Source of the DNA: Tipula vernalis
Taxonomy: Eukaryota; Arthropoda; Insecta; Diptera; Tipulidae
DNA length: 64,000 nt
Assembly (NCBI GenBank): GCA_958295665.1
Contig: OY282560.1
Span: forward strand, 194,737,011 to 194,801,010
Direction of reading: 5' to 3'
The notes beneath the pieces were generated by a model. The model searched no databases, was not told the origin of the DNA, and worked only from the letters and a program-made list of their open reading frames with translations. Within the stretch, counting starts at the first letter, position 1, and each line of letters starts with the position of its first letter. This document shows positions 52,619 through 63,319 of the stretch, one piece after another. A program made the position numbers and the translations under genes.

Positions 52619-55365
52619 TGTTAAAGTTAGCCGAAAGTAAAAAAGTCGATAATGCAGATTATGTTATTAACATTTCAGCCAAAAATTAACAATTTGGTGG
52701 TTGACAGCCACAAGTAAATAGGATAAATGGATTGCAATAAAAATTTTCGTAAACAGTCTTACGTGGAAAACTTTGTTTAACCCAGTAGTGGAAATATCGG
52801 AAAATCAGAAACATTCACAAAATTGGCATAAAATCAACGTGTACATCTGAAGTTGAATCGTTTTTATGTGATTTGTCAATAGCTATCGCAGAAAAAATTC
52901 AGTTCATGTTTCCCGTGGGAAATCTTGAAAAATTTAAAAAGTTCCAAGCCGAAAGTAAAAAATTTATAAATCAAATCAGCCTCTAGTATAGAGTGTTATG
53001 TCTAGCGATGGATTGCATCGATGTGACTTGTCAATAGCTATCGCAGGAAAAAAAATTCAGTTCAAATTTCCCGTGGGAATACTCGGAAAATTTAAAAAGT
53101 TTCAAGCCGAAAGAAGGAAATGGAAGAATGAAATCAACTTCTAGAGTGTTATGTCTGAAGATGGATAGCATTGATGTGACTTGTCAATGGCTTATGCAGG
53201 TAAAAAATTCAGTTCAAGTCTCCTGTGGGAAATCTCGGAAAATACGATTTTCCAAAAATCATTAGAAAATTTTTATAAAACCAGCCTATATTGTGCTATG
53301 CCTAGAAGAGGATTGCATTGATGTGATTTATCAATAGCTATCGCAGGAAAAAATTCAGTTCAAGTTTCCTGTGGGAAATCTCGGAAAACTCGATTTTCCA
53401 AAAATCATTACAAAATTTGTATAAAATCAGCCTCTGAAACGTTATATCTGGAGATGGAGTGCATTGATGTGACTAGTCAATAGCTTACGCAGGAAAAAAA
53501 TTCAGTTAAAGTCTCCTGTGGGAAATCTCGGAAAATACGAAAAATCACTAGAAAATTTTTATAAAACCAGCCTATATAGTGCTATGCCTAGAGAAGGATT
53601 GCATTGATGTGATTTATCAATAGCTATTGCAGGAAAATAATTCAGTTCAAGTTTCCCGTGGGAAATCTCGGGTAATTCGATTTTCCAAAAATCATTTGAA
53701 AATTTGTATAAAATCAGCCTCTAAGACGTTATGTCTGGAGATGGATTGCATTGATGTGACTTGTCAATAGCTTACGCAGGAAAAAAATTCAGTTCATGTC
53801 TCCTGTGGGAAATCTCGGGAAATACGATTTTCCAAAAATCATTAGAAAATTTTTATAAAACCAGCCTTTATAGTGCTATGCCTAGAGAAGGATTGCATTA
53901 ATGTGATTTATCAATAGCTATCGCAGGAAAATAATTCAGTTCAAGTTTCCTGTGGGAAATCTCGGAAAATTCGATTTTCCAAAAATCATTAGAAAATTTG
54001 TATAAAATCAGCCTCTAAAACGTTATGTCTGGAGATGGATTGCATTGATGTGACTTGTCAATAGCTTACGCAGGAAAAAAATTCAGTTCAAGTCTCCTGT
54101 GGGAAATCTCGGGAAATACGATTTTCCAAAAATCATTAGAAAATTTTTATAAAGCCAGCCTATACTGTGCTATGCCTAGAGAAGGATTACATTGATGTGA
54201 ATTGTCAATAGCTATCGCAGGAAAATAATTCAGTTCAAGTTTCCCGTGGGAAATCTCGGAAAATTCGATTTTCCAAAAAGCATTAGAAAATTTGTATAAA
54301 ATCAGCCTCTAAAACGTTATGTCTGGAGATGGATTGCATGATGTGACTTGTCAATAGCTTACGCAGGAAAAAAATTCAGTTCAAGTCTCCTGTGGGAAAT
54401 CTCGGAAAATACGATTTTCCAAAAATCATTAGAACATTTTTATAAAACCAGCCTATATTGTGCTATGCCTAGAGAAGGATTGCATGGATGTGATTTATCA
54501 ATAGCTATCGCAGGAAAATAATTTAGTTCAAGTTTCCCGTGGGAAATCTCGGGTAATTCGATTTTCCAAAAATCATTAGAAAATTTGTATAAAATCAGCC
54601 GTAGTAGTATGCATAGAGAAGGATTGCCGAAAGTTAATCAGCCGCAAGTAGTATGCCTAGAGAAGGATTGCATTGATATGATTTATCAATAGCTATCGCA
54701 GGAAAAAATTCAGTTCAAGTTTCCTGTGGGAAATCTCGGAAAATACGATTTTCCAAAAATCATTTGAAAATTTGTATAAAATCAGCCTCTAAAATGTTAT
54801 GTCTGGAGATGGGTTGCTCTAATGCGACTTGTCAATAGCTATCGCCGGAAACAAATTCAGTTCAAGTTCCCGTGGAAAATTTCGGAAAATACGATTTTTT
54901 AAAAATCATTAGAAAATTTGTATAAAATCAGCCGTAGTAGTATGCCTAGAGTAGGATTGCCGAAAGTTAATCAGCCGCAAGTATGTAGTATGCCTAGAGA
55001 AGGATTGCATTTATGTGATTTATCAATAGCTATCGCAGGAATAATTCAGTTCAAGTTTCCTGTAGGAAATCTCGGAAAATTCGATTTTACAAAAATCATT
55101 AGAAAATTTGTATAAAATCAGCCTCTAAAATGTTATGTCTGGAGATTTGTTGCTCTAATGCGAATTGTCAATAGCTATCGCCGGAAACAAATTCAGTTCA
55201 AGTTCCCGTGGGAAATCTCAGAAGATTTAAAAAGTTTCCTTCCGAATATAGGAAATGGATGAATAAAATCAGCCTCTAGAGTGTTTTGTTTGTGCTATTT
55301 CTTTACTTTCGGCTTTACTAACACAATCTGCATTATCGACTTTTTGGTTTGGGCTAACTTTAACA
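52619..55365. mobile_element. Inverted-repeat element carrying a 147 bp satellite
   Basis: The ends TTAAAGTTAGCC (52621) and GGCTAACTTTAA (55363) are inverted repeats of about 50 bases that also share AAAAGTCGATAATGCAGATT. TTAA sits at both tips, as for TTAA-targeting transposons, but the palindrome prevents separating target from terminus. The interior is almost entirely a tandem array, with no transposase. The element is embedded in repeat family R. Confidence 0.7.
52860..55290 (+). repeat. 147 bp tandem satellite with dimeric higher-order period
   Basis: The TTCAGTT anchor recurs at about 52898, 53056, 53209, 53354, 53501, 53641, 53788, 53934, 54082, 54229, 54374, 54522, 54709, 54856, 55044 and 55190, mostly 145-148 bases apart. 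Between 53200 and 54560 two monomer types alternate: A (TATCGCAGG, TTTCCYGTGGG, TTTGTATAAAATCAGCC, mostly GTTATGTCTGGAG) and B (CTTACGCAGG, CTCCTGTGGG, TTTTTATAAAACCAGCC, GCTATGCCTAGAG). Two late monomers carry a roughly 40-base insert with GATTGCCGAAAGTTAATCAG. Confidence 0.9.
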
Positions 55366-56300
55366 ATATTTGGGAATTTGGTTCTAGAACGACTTTTAGG
55401 TGAAGTTATGAAATATGGCAAAACAGACGTAACTTAACTATTTCTTAACCGGTGCATTTAAATTTGACGTCCGCGATGGAAATGGGATTCTAAAATGATT
55501 GTTGAATGAAGTTCTGAAATACGACCAAGTAGGTACACTAGAAGTGGGATTCTAAAATTATTTTTAACAGAATTTATATATTTCTTAACGGATTTTAGTG
55601 GAGTTTGACATGTATGAAATATAGCCAATTGGATTAGATCTTGGCAATTCCTTAACCTATTTTAATGAATTTCGAGATTTGCGATGTAAATGAAATTCTT
55701 AAACGATATTTCTAATTATGAGATTCTATCTATCGTTAGATTCTATCTATCGTTACACCATTTTTTTTTTAAACATGGCTAAACTTACCGCTCTGGTAGC
55801 AATTATTCAGAAAACATAACCCAAAGTTTAAAGTGAAGGATTGGCGAAGAAAGTTTCTGACTAAACACCTGTGTGATGCACAGAAACCTCAATAGACAAC
55901 GTTATTGAAACTATTATTGTCATATTTCTCACAACCTTATCCAAAAACACACCGTGTGTTTGTCACATTTCCGTGTGTTTGTTGGAAACGCAAAACTCAT
56001 CATAATCTGTACAAATAGTTAAGTTAAAAAATCATTTTAGAATCCCATTTGCAACGCACACGTCAAATTTCTACATAATACATTAAGGAATAGCCAAGTT
56101 CCATCCTTCTTGGCCACATTCCAGAACTTTATACAAAAATCAGTGTAGAATCCCATTTCCAAAGCACATATCGTTTCTATCCCGGATGTCAAATATCGCT
56201 AATTGAAAAAATATATGATTTGCTAAAGGTTCAATTTGAAATGTAAAAGGTTCAATTTGAAATTTGAAAAGGATTAATTTGAACTGTAAAACCTGTATTG
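55366..56300. repeat. Repeat family R units, direct then inverted
   Basis: 55366-55720 has direct units (TGGGATTCTAAAATGATTGT). 56030-56170 has the same in reverse (AAATCATTTTAGAATCCCATT). 56205-56290 holds AGGTTCAATTTGAAAT repeats, the reverse of 41380-41440. Together with 52310-52618 this suggests at least two rearranged copies. Confidence 0.65.
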
Positions 56301-58449
56301 TCTATCACAGATGCTCAATATCGAATTTATGTACAAATCAAATTGTGTACAAATTGAATTAGTGAATAATTTAATATATTTAGAAGTGGAAATAAAGATG
56401 TAAGTACCCCGCCCTAATTCTGAACATCGTCAAGTATTTTTAATCGATTACCAGTTAGTTTGAAATATTTGCAAAATTCGAATTATTTCTTTAAACATTT
56501 AATATTGTGACTCTTTGAGAAACTGCCTTCTGATGTGTAATTTTAGGGAATTAATTAGTCGCCTGGCTGGAAAATTTCGGAAAATGGTTATGGTACAAAC
56601 AAAATATCATATAATCATCAATATAATCTGCCATCCAGCAATATCTTAGTTGCAAATTCTGTTATTTTTTCGACCCATATTACACAAACGGATTTGGCAA
56701 CAAATCACTATGAATTTATTTTATTTCGTATATAAAATCCAAAAAGAATTTAAAAGTTATATTCCCTTATGTACCTATACCATCAATAAATCATATTGAC
56801 CGAGATATTTTTTCAATCGAACAACAAAAATGAAATGATTGATGGTTAACTTATAAACCAACTTCAATGACCCCGAAAAGTCTTCTACAATCACCTTGTG
56901 TAAGCATTTCAAATTGAAATGTGAGCATATCAGAAGTATACAGTTGTTTTGTATTTTATTTTCTTCGAAATTCCTTGTGGCACTACTGGAATTTCAATTT
57001 CAATTTATATAAGATACGTATGTACCTGTACACTGAGAAAAAATAAAAATGATAAGAATTCTGTTTTTGTGTAGGCATTTCGAGATTTATTGATTGTTTA
57101 CATTTCAAAATTTGTATCAATACTTTAACTTTATATTTGGGAAGTTAAGAAATTTCGTTTCTTAGAAATACCTAACTATGTATGTATTATACTTGGAAGA
57201 TATAATCGTAAAAGTCGTCTTGGTTTGTGAATTTCGTTTTTAAATTGATCGAAAATAATTTGACTTGTGATAGACACTAAACTTATATGCCTTTGCAATT
57301 TATTTTTTATGATGATGACAAAATTTCTAGAATTATGTCATTCACATCCTTCTTATATAAAATATTATAAAAACCGCATACAAATGCCATTGCATAAGTT
57401 TGGGCAATATAAACACCATAGAGATAAATTTTCATAGAAATTCTTAGGTACAGAAGACGAATTTGATAAAAATTAAACACAAACACACACACAGATACTT
57501 ACAGCAAATAACTAAAGAATTTTATATCCATTTTAAATCAAATGCAAAAAAAGAAAAACTGTAAAAAGTAAGAAAGAACGAAGAAACCAAATCTTAGAAG
57601 ATTAACAAAAGGAAAACCTGGAAGGCACAAAACCACAAGAGTTTCTTTTTAACTTTCCACTTTCCAGCAAAGATAATTTTATTTGTTTTCATCTTAAGAA
57701 TGATGAAACGAAGGATTTTTTTTTCACTAAATAAATAAATAGGGGGAAAAAAATGAAAAACTTAGTTTTCCTCGCAGTGACAATAACAAATTTGTTGAGT
57801 AAATTATAAAAGAATTATTTCAAAATTATTTGTGATGAATGTTTTTGTTACGTCTATTTTGGTGACGAAACGGTGTGGGTTAAGAGGAAATAAGTTATTT
57901 ACTGAGGTTGCTGATAGTTGGTTAGTATATAATATTAGTGTATTATTATAAACGTATACTGGTAGTCAAAGTCAGTGAAGTTAGTCCGAAATTTCAGCCC
58001 TAAATTTAGGTTCGTTTCTTGACTAGTAGCTATCTAGAAAAAGTGTAAATGTCGTATGTAGCACCACTCTGAAAACAATGTAAGTAGATATCTATAATGG
58101 CCTAATTGGCCGCATACGTCACTATTTGGCTTTATCTCTAGTATTCCGACTAAAATTCAAAATTTCACCATTACACGAACATAAATGAAACTGTCTGAGT
58201 GAAATTAGATAAAAATTATTTTATCCCCATTATATAAAAATGAGATCCTCAAGGTATATTGATACTAGTATTTATTCTTTTATTGTATTAATACGATTTG
58301 GGAGCTGAAATTATTATCCTCAACCAAGCTTAATGATTGCCAGATAGTAAAACCAACTACAGGTTCACAACACCGCTGGATTAAATTATAAAATAACAGT
58401 TGCTTGAATTCATTGAAATATCAACAGAATAGCAAGCATTATTTGTGAG
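56301..58449. other. AT-rich stretch, no gene recognised
   Basis: No coding, RNA or transposon signature seen in about 2.1 kb. Confidence 0.4.
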
Positions 58450-58890
58450 GAAGGTGTGACTGCGGAAGCTATACTATGTAATGACAGGAGAAATCACTCT
58501 CAAAGAAAGACTTGCTTAGAGCTGAAGAAAAGATATACTATAAGTCGCGAAGCTCATTTCTCGCTCCGACAAAATTCGATACGTTGTAGAAATATTTTCC
58601 GCGCTTTAAAAACCGTTGCAGTTGTTAGTTCTGCGCCTAATTCGATATGAATTGCCTTCAGTTCGAAACAAACGCAAACAGCCAAATGTTTACGTCTTGT
58701 CACGAGTTGTATACTGTTTATAAAATTATCCATAGTAATCAGCACTACATTTAGGAAACGGCGGTACACACTGAACTCGACTCAAAGAAAGATTATCCAT
58801 AAATTACAACCTTCTAACGGTGCGCATCTGGAAGCATCAGTAGTACTCTTTACAAATTTTCCGTCCTTCAGCTCGTCTATTTAATGGCCA
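58450..58890 (-). pseudogene. BEL/Pao integrase scrap
   Basis: The minus-strand frame 58554-58769 contains LAVCVCFELKAIHIELGAELTT, matching the conserved strand pair of BEL/Pao integrase cores (a C-F-x-x-K-A-I/V-H-x-E-L block after the first catalytic Asp). Surrounding sequence is out of frame or unrecognisable, and no other BEL/Pao domain was found nearby. Confidence 0.6.
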
Positions 58891-60169
58891 AAATTCAAAG
58901 CAAAGCCATTTAAAGCAAACTCTTAATTTTTTGGGAAGGAAAATTGGATGTTTTAAACTGAAAGGAACTTGTGAATCTTAGAGCCGGCCACCGACTCATT
59001 CGGTGGGGCAGATGTCATTCTTTTTTTAATACGAGTATGTTCCGAAGATTGTAAGAGAATTTAATTCAGTTTCGAACTGATGAGCTTATGATTATGAAAA
59101 AATCAATCTTCTCATCTTCTTCCGAATATTAATTAATATTCAACAAAAAATTAATAAAAAAAAAAAGTAAAAAGATGTCATTCGGTGAATATACAGTTTT
59201 ACACTACGTTGAGAAGCGATTTATAACTGTTGAGGTACTTTATTTTGAAAAACAATTGAAATCGCGATGGTTTTGATGGCTTATTTTGACTGGCGAGCAA
59301 AGCCGTTTCCGATTTACGTTGTTCTGGTTTTTCAGCAGCCGCTTGCACCGAGAAAATAGTCGCCTAAAGTCTTTCAGTTTTGGTAAAAGATGCCTATTGT
59401 ACCAGTGTATTACAATAATTGTGGTAATAAGTGATATTTCGGCAGTGATATTTTTGAAATCTACGTCTCCACTGTGATGAAATCTCCCAATTACAGTGCA
59501 GTGAAATGTCGCACGATAATGTTATTCAGACTCTTCTTGTCGTGCGCGCTTTTTAGATGGATCTTGTGATTCAATGACCTCCTTCATGAAAAATTGTTCG
59601 AGCTGTGAATTCAAATCAGTTACAATATTTGCAGCCATGTTGCAGTGAAATTTGGAGTTCAAGTTAGCAGTAAACTTTCCGATCACCAACCACCTAAGAT
59701 GTATTCCGCATATATAGTAGATTATCACAAAATTTGATTTGGCCTACTGGGGGTATTTCTAAATAGAGTTCCACTCAAATTATATAAAAATGAGTGACTA
59801 AAAAATGTAATTATAATGTACCACCTAGCGGTAAATTAATTGCTATATTTATAATAAGGTGAACTAAAGGTCAACTTACACTATACTTGTGTTGGTGCTA
59901 TAAAATCGGCATGTACTTACAATTGTTTGGATAATTGACATGCCAATTATATTAATTTAGCTTATTCAATTAATAAGCATATAAACAACTGCATTGTTGG
60001 AAATTCAGTGCTATCTTGAAAAGCTGACTTGCTTACTTGAAGTGGTTTGATTGGATCCTATTGTTTACAGCGGCTATGGCTGATGATCACTGTGAATCTC
60101 TACTTCAACCCTATCCTTTCATGGAGCAGTGTGTGATGCTTGGAGCTGCAAGGTTTTTCGGTGTATAAA
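58891..60169. other. No gene confidently recognised
   Basis: AT-rich. One minus-strand frame at 59522-59728 ends in a charged tail (SQDPSKKRARQEESE), but it has no family match that I can name. Confidence 0.35.
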
Positions 60170-60487
60170 TCATTGGTTTTTTAGACAACTTATGTAAATT
60201 TTGCATTTCAATGCTTCTTGATAATCAATATCATCTAGAAATGACAAGAATCTTTTACATTTTAAATATCGAGTGTTCCATAAATAAGCAGAAGGTACAC
60301 CTTTATTATGGCCTTCTAGAAATTTAAGTAGGTGATCATATTTCCGGAAATTAAAGTACCAAAATAATTCCCCAAAAATATAAAATAATATTCCCATTAC
60401 AAAGGAAAGCCACATTAAATTTTTGGCAACTGCAATAGAAAAACAAATGGAAGCTAGTTCATATGATCCTTGTGAAGAAGAGACCAT
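60170..60487 (-). CDS. Orphan small ORF with hydrophobic segment
   Basis: 105 codons from the ATG at 60485-60487. Residues about 20-45 form a strong hydrophobic helix (LMWLSFVMGILFYIFGELFW), followed by a basic and aromatic stretch (FRKYDHLLKFLEGHN) and a hydrophilic tail. I do not recognise a family. The codon content is less AT-biased in meaning than random frames nearby, but no promoter or splice context supports it. It could be one exon of a membrane protein gene or chance. Confidence 0.25.
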   Translation of the reverse strand: MVSSSQGSYELASICFSIAVAKNLMWLSFVMGILFYIFGELFWYFNFRKYDHLLKFLEGHNKGVPSAYLWNTRYLKCKRFLSFLDDIDYQEALKCKIYISCLKNQ

Positions 60488-61412
60488 TGCTAAGCAGCTT
60501 TGGGGAGTTATTTTACTTTATTATCTGAATCTATGTAGAGCAATAATTGCGGGTATGTATATATGTCCGCACGAAAAACTACTTCGAGACCGATTTCGTT
60601 GACGTAAAATGGCTATATGATTTGTCTTTTTGCATGAAAATGCGATTGAGTCTGGTCTCAAGTCTGGGAAAACTCTGTAAAGCCTTCAAATCTGGAAAAA
60701 TTATCCAAATTTTACAGCGCCATCTCTAAAATGGTCAATTGTATATCGCTCATTTGCTACCACAATGGCATAACTCAAAATCGGTCGTTTTTGACTTATT
60801 TATAGAGAAATATCGGCTTTTTAATATAGTTAAAACTGATATAACGACACACCTAAAGCTATAAAGCTCACTACAAGACAAACGGAAATGTCTCTCAAAT
60901 TATAACATTTGTTATTTTTAAATTGTGTCATTGTTGCAGCAAATGAGCGATATGTATTGTGTATTTTTTTTTATAGAAAAGAATGTTTGATGATTTTTTT
61001 AAATAGTACAGCTGCGTAGTTAGCAGCATACGGAGTTGGGATGTATTTAATTTTTTTTTTATGATTTTTTTTTCATGGATGTCCATTTTTCAAAAATCAC
61101 GACAAAAAAAAAAAAAATTTAAATTAATGTTGGATGATCAGCATATTTTTTTTAGTCTTTTCCCGACGAATTTTCCGAGTGGAAATTCGCGATTTTCTCG
61201 CATTTTCCGTGATTTTTCCGATATGATGTAAAAGGAAATTATTCTTAGAATATTTTTCTTCATCTGTATACCAAATTACAGAAAGATCTGACAAATTTTA
61301 TCTTTCTCTATGTTGATACGTCACATTGTGTAAATCTAACTACATATTATATAATTTAGTAGAATGCTCAAAACTTTTTATAAAACCAAGTAATTTTTCG
61401 GCAAATTCCCAT
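60488..61412. other. No gene recognised
   Basis: AT-rich with poly-A/T runs; nothing assignable. Confidence 0.4.
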
Positions 61413-61500
61413 GCCGCAGTAGTCTAGGTGTTAGCGTTGTGGATTTTAAAATTTTAGATCGTAGTTCGAACCTCGAAAATTACATTCTTGAGATAAATTT
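61413..61500 (+). ncRNA. tRNA-derived SINE-like head (pol III boxes)
   Basis: GCCGCAGTAGTCTAGGTGTT contains a near-consensus A box (TAGTCTAGGTG, 61420-61430). GTTCGAACC (61464-61472) is a perfect B box. The spacing of 44 bases equals that of a tRNA gene. The anticodon and acceptor stems do not pair, so this is not a working tRNA. A T-rich tail follows (61500-61520). This points to a tRNA-derived SINE head or tRNA relic. Confidence 0.55.
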
Positions 61501-62017
61501 TTTTTTCGTTTTTTTTTTCAAATTTATATGGCATGTATGATTGAATAATAATAAAAGATGAATGTAAAAGTTGTAAGCTACATTTAGGCTATTATAGTAA
61601 ATTATTTGTGTTGCAAAGGCACAATTATGACATTTACGTTCACAAAAATCAAGAATTAACTACAAAAACTACATTTACATTTAAGTTACGGTAAATGTAT
61701 GTATATCAGTACACGTAGGTATAATTTGGGAAACTACATATATATATGTATTTAGGTGAAGGATCATTAATTCGAGCGAGAATCTTGAAAATTTATATGA
61801 AATCGATATTGAAATAATTTTCTGGAAATATTGGATTCAATTTTCAATTGTAGGATTTAATTATTCCAGTGATTTTCTTGACCAAAAAATCACGAAAATG
61901 AGTGGAATAGAATAAATATATAAAAATAAAATATCACATAAAAAATCGTTCTTAAATCAAAATAAGGTACGAGTATCAAAACCAACGCGGCATAATCGAT
62001 GGGATGTAACTCCTTAA
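61501..62017. other. No gene recognised
   Basis: AT-rich spacer before the SF3B1-like fragment. Confidence 0.4.
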
Positions 62018-62533
62018 ATAAAATGCAATACTAATCATTCGCTTGTGGATGCACAAAATTATGATAAATATCTGTTAGATATTGTGTTATTGAAAATTAT
62101 AGAAACTATTTATGACCCTGATCTTAAGGAATATAAAGATTACGAGATAATCTCAAAAATAGTAAATTCGACCGGTATAACAGCAATGATTTCTGCAATG
62201 CGTCCCGATATCGATAATATAGAGGCGTATATACGAAATACCATTGCACATGCTTTTGTGGTGGTCGCAATTGTTTTTGGCATTCCAACATTATTATCGT
62301 TCCTCAAGGTGGTCTGCCAGAGTACCAAATGGCAAGATCGTTATACTGGCATAAAAATCGTACAACAAGTCGCTTTTCGAATAAACGCGATTTCATCTTG
62401 TATTATCAAGCTATTGATCGAAGTGATAATAAATGGTTTAATTGATGAACACCGAAATGTACGAAGTATTACCGCTTTAGCCATGTTAGCGTTGGCTGAA
62501 ACAGCAACACGACATGATGATACAATAAATTGA
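62018..62533 (+). pseudogene. Sf3b1-like: SF3B1-like HEAT-repeat fragment
   Basis: The frame is open from after a TAA at 62015 to a TGA at 62531; it lacks an early ATG (a GTG at 62045). It encodes about 165 residues strongly resembling the HEAT-repeat region of splicing factor SF3B1, the U2 snRNP subunit that clamps the branch-point helix: MISAMRPDIDNIEAYIRNT, AFVVVAIVFGIPTLLSFLK, the signature YTGIKIVQQVAF, and NVRSITALAMLALAETAT. SF3B1 is about 1300 residues, so only a middle slice is present and it stops abruptly. AATAAA lies at 62536-62541, just past the stop. Many conserved positions are substituted, suggesting a diverged partial copy, most simply a pseudogene. No upstream exon was found. 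Confidence 0.7.
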
Positions 62534-62566
62534 TTAATAAAAATAGTTTAAGTTTTGAAAATTATT

Positions 62567-62683
62567 TTAGTTTTTTCTTTTCAAGTGCCCATTGTCAACA
62601 GTATAAATGTTTGGATCAATGACTACCCCATAGGATACGTTGGGTGGTACTTTCACTTTTTTACTAAAGCGTTTTTCACGCAA
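62567..62683 (-). other. Possible terminal exon, minus strand
   Basis: A TTTTTATAG acceptor (62684-62692 on this strand) precedes 38 codons containing KVKVPPNVSYGVVIDPNIYTVDN and ending HLKRKN then TAA. The sequence looks protein-like (low repetition, Pro/Gly turns, basic tail), but I know no family for it. It converges on the SF3B1-like fragment, with 33 bases between stops. Upstream exons were not identified. Confidence 0.3.
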
Positions 62684-62723
62684 CTATAAAAAGAAGTTTT
62701 ATTAAAACACCGTTGATTGGTGG

Positions 62724-63044
62724 ATGCTTTTTGGTTTCAAGCGTCATCGGTGGTTTAGTAGAGCAAATAAAATAATTGTCGTAATACTTCAAATGGTGGT
62801 AGCGTTAGGAGTGATGAAGCTAGCGACAGACTATACATTTTATTCCTCCACCATCTCCGGTAAACAAGGTAAGAGTAGTAAGCATTGTGCTTTTATTTTA
62901 GCGCGCAATAGCACATCTGAATATGCAGGCAGTTTCAAGAATTATCCAATTGTGGCTAAAGAATGCGGTGGTACTGAAACAATATTTGATATTATATCCG
63001 ATATTTCCATCAAGGTACCATCAACGTCCTCGTATAAATCATAA
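62724..63044 (+). other. Orphan open frame
   Basis: 106 open codons with a hydrophobic stretch (IIVVILQMVVALGVM) near residue 25. No recognisable family. The minus strand over the same bases is also fairly open, so the coding strand cannot be decided. Confidence 0.2.
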
Positions 63045-63319
63045 TTTGGTTCAACTTTAATCAATTCCCCGATTATTGAACTTCCCTTTTGATTTTTCCT
63101 ATTCTGAATCACCAATAATTATCTTAGCACTCTCGGTATATACTATCGGAAGGAAATGTGCTAATAGAGATAATGCACCTCGACTCGAAAATATCTGTAG
63201 CGGGCTAGCGGTCATGATAATAGTACAAAATCATTTGTGAAAAATAATACAAATAAAAAATTTATTTATACAACTACTGTTGTTTATTTAAAAAACACTA
63301 GTTTTTTATTTTAATACAA

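Noticed and set aside
52860..55290. CRISPR-like array
   Set aside because: Monomers are contiguous 147 bp repeats without unique spacers, and the DNA is eukaryotic.
59522..59728. Small coding gene on the minus strand
   Set aside because: A charged tail alone is not evidence of coding, and no homologue was recognised.
61413..61490. Functional tRNA gene
   Set aside because: The A and B boxes are good, but the acceptor, anticodon and T-stem halves do not pair and no anticodon can be assigned.
62720..63050. HECT-ligase C-lobe on the minus strand
   Set aside because: A short FLKLPAYS-like phrase recalls HECT domains, but the conserved catalytic Cys context is absent and stops flank it.
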